DNA from: Betaproteobacteria bacterium
Lineage (GTDB): Bacteria > Pseudomonadota > Gammaproteobacteria > Burkholderiales > Casimicrobiaceae
Assembly (NCBI GenBank): GCA_016720425.1
Contig: JADKKQ010000001.1
Span: forward strand, 310,001 to 374,000
Direction: 5' to 3'
Length of the DNA: 64,000 nt
In this document: positions 63,368-64,000 of the stretch, one piece after another
How positions within the stretch are numbered: position 1 is the stretch's first letter
How the letters are laid out: each line of letters starts with the position of its first letter
Made by a program: the position numbers and the translations under genes
Notes under the pieces: generated by a model
Told to the model about the DNA's origin: nothing
The model's input: only the letters and a program-made list of their open reading frames with translations
Database searches by the model: none

Positions 63368-63883
63368 CTACTTCTTCGGCGCCTTCGCCGGCGCTTCCTT
63401 GACGACTTCGAGCTTCACCGGCACGAGGCCGGCGCGGATCATCCCCAGCTTCGCGGCGGCCGCGCGCGACAGGTCGATCACGCGTCCGGCCTGCGTCGGG
63501 CCGCGGTCGTTGATGCGCACGACGACGCTGCGGTTGTTCCTGGTGTCGGTGACCTTGACCATCGTGCCGAAGGGCAGCGTCGGATGCGCGGCGGTGAGCT
63601 TCTGCTGGTCGAAAACCTGGCCGCTCGCGGTCCGGCGTCCGTGCAGGCGATTCGAGTAATAGGCGGCGAGCCCCTCCATGCCGGCGGCGGTCGCCGGTGC
63701 GACGGCAGGCGCGGCAGCCGGGGCGGGCGCAGCAGCCGGGGCGGGTGCCGGGGCCGGTGCGGCCGTGGTCGCGGCGGAGGGTTCGGTCTTGGCCGGGGCG
63801 GCGGGGGTTTGCGCGTGCGCCGAGAAGGCGAGGGCCAGGCCGACGGCGGCGAGCGCGGTGGACAGCGGGAATTGCGGGAACAT
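63368..63883 (-). CDS. rlpA: RlpA-like septal-ring protein with DPBB domain
   Basis: 171 residues. Signal peptide about 1-23 (TALAAVGLALAFSAHA-QT; no lipobox cysteine), then an Ala/Pro-rich linker of about 45 residues, and the double-psi beta-barrel: AAYYSNRLHGRRTASGQVFD, LPFGTMVKVTDTRNN, VVRINDRGPTQAGRVIDLSR. Catalytic-type Asp in INDRGP is present. Cleaves naked glycan strands or binds peptidoglycan in relatives. The SPOR domain of E. coli RlpA is absent. Convergent with metF. Confidence 0.88.
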   Translation of the reverse strand: MFPQFPLSTALAAVGLALAFSAHAQTPAAPAKTEPSAATTAAPAPAPAPAAAPAPAAAPAVAPATAAGMEGLAAYYSNRLHGRRTASGQVFDQQKLTAAHPTLPFGTMVKVTDTRNNRSVVVRINDRGPTQAGRVIDLSRAAAAKLGMIRAGLVPVKLEVVKEAPAKAPKK

Positions 63884-64000
63884 CGGGGTTCTCCGGGACG
63901 TGGACAGGGAAGCGGACGGAAGCGGGCGCGAGCTCGCGCCCGCAGCGTTCATTATCCCGTAGGTCGGGGTCGCCGTGCGCAGGATGCACGCGCCGCGACC

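Overview
The window is 64 kb of dense, very GC-rich chromosomal DNA from a Gram-negative bacterium, most likely a betaproteobacterium. The evidence is the outer-membrane and LPS genes (fadL, lnt, lptM, gmhB, btuB), a 6S RNA behind zapA, an S-adenosylhomocysteine riboswitch in front of ahcY, a lysine/alanine-repeat histone-H1-like protein, and the ybeZ-ybeY-corC-lnt order. I cannot assign a family. No rRNA, tRNA, CRISPR array or complete transposon was seen.

Layout. (1) 0-1.8 kb: the start of a malic enzyme gene that runs off the left edge, and a DMT-family exporter. (2) 2.0-16.7 kb: a fatty-acid degradation island. A PsrA-like TetR regulator has a good promoter overlapped by a PsrA-type palindrome. 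It is followed by fadE, a FadI-type thiolase, a hydratase/dehydrogenase fusion, fadD, an acyl-CoA thioesterase, the FadL porin (with terminator), a second fusion with the opposite domain order, and fadA. Together these cover uptake, activation and complete beta-oxidation. (3) 16.7-25.6 kb: a tandem 120-bp repeat, then housekeeping and uncharacterised genes (chalcone-isomerase-like, DUF6352, DUF6265, rnhA, a methyltransferase, gloB, mltD, histone-like protein, lysA, lptM, cyaY). (4) 25.6-36.0 kb, all on the minus strand: ybeZ, a threonine aldolase, ybeY, corC, lnt, glyQ, glyS, gmhB, plsC and a YgjP-type metallopeptidase. Copies of a 41-bp repeat sit in front of lnt and ybeY. (5) 36.0-41.3 kb: an accessory stretch between ybeZ and miaB, with 2.6 kb of nearly gene-free sequence (a 37-base G run and an integron attC-like hairpin) and a zinc metalloprotease gene broken by two frameshifts. 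(6) 41.4-47.9 kb: miaB and a vitamin B12 uptake locus (riboswitch, btuB, btuF, btuC, and btuD with a 5' frameshift). (7) 48.0-53.2 kb: greB, a ZapB-like protein, zapA, 6S RNA, an EVE protein, a TSUP permease, glycerate kinase and a Sua5/TsaC protein. (8) 53.2-64 kb: the S-adenosylmethionine cycle genes metK, ahcY (with SAH riboswitch) and metF. Among them are an old-yellow-enzyme, a 42-residue basic protein, a two-gene CYTH / CYTH-Ppx operon, a repeat cluster, panE, a small membrane protein and rlpA.

The least ordinary items are the CYTH-Ppx/GppA fusion beside a second CYTH protein, the attC-like element, the repeats that appear to supply ribosome-binding sites, and the frameshifts in btuD and the metalloprotease. 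The frameshifts and the G run may be assembly errors.
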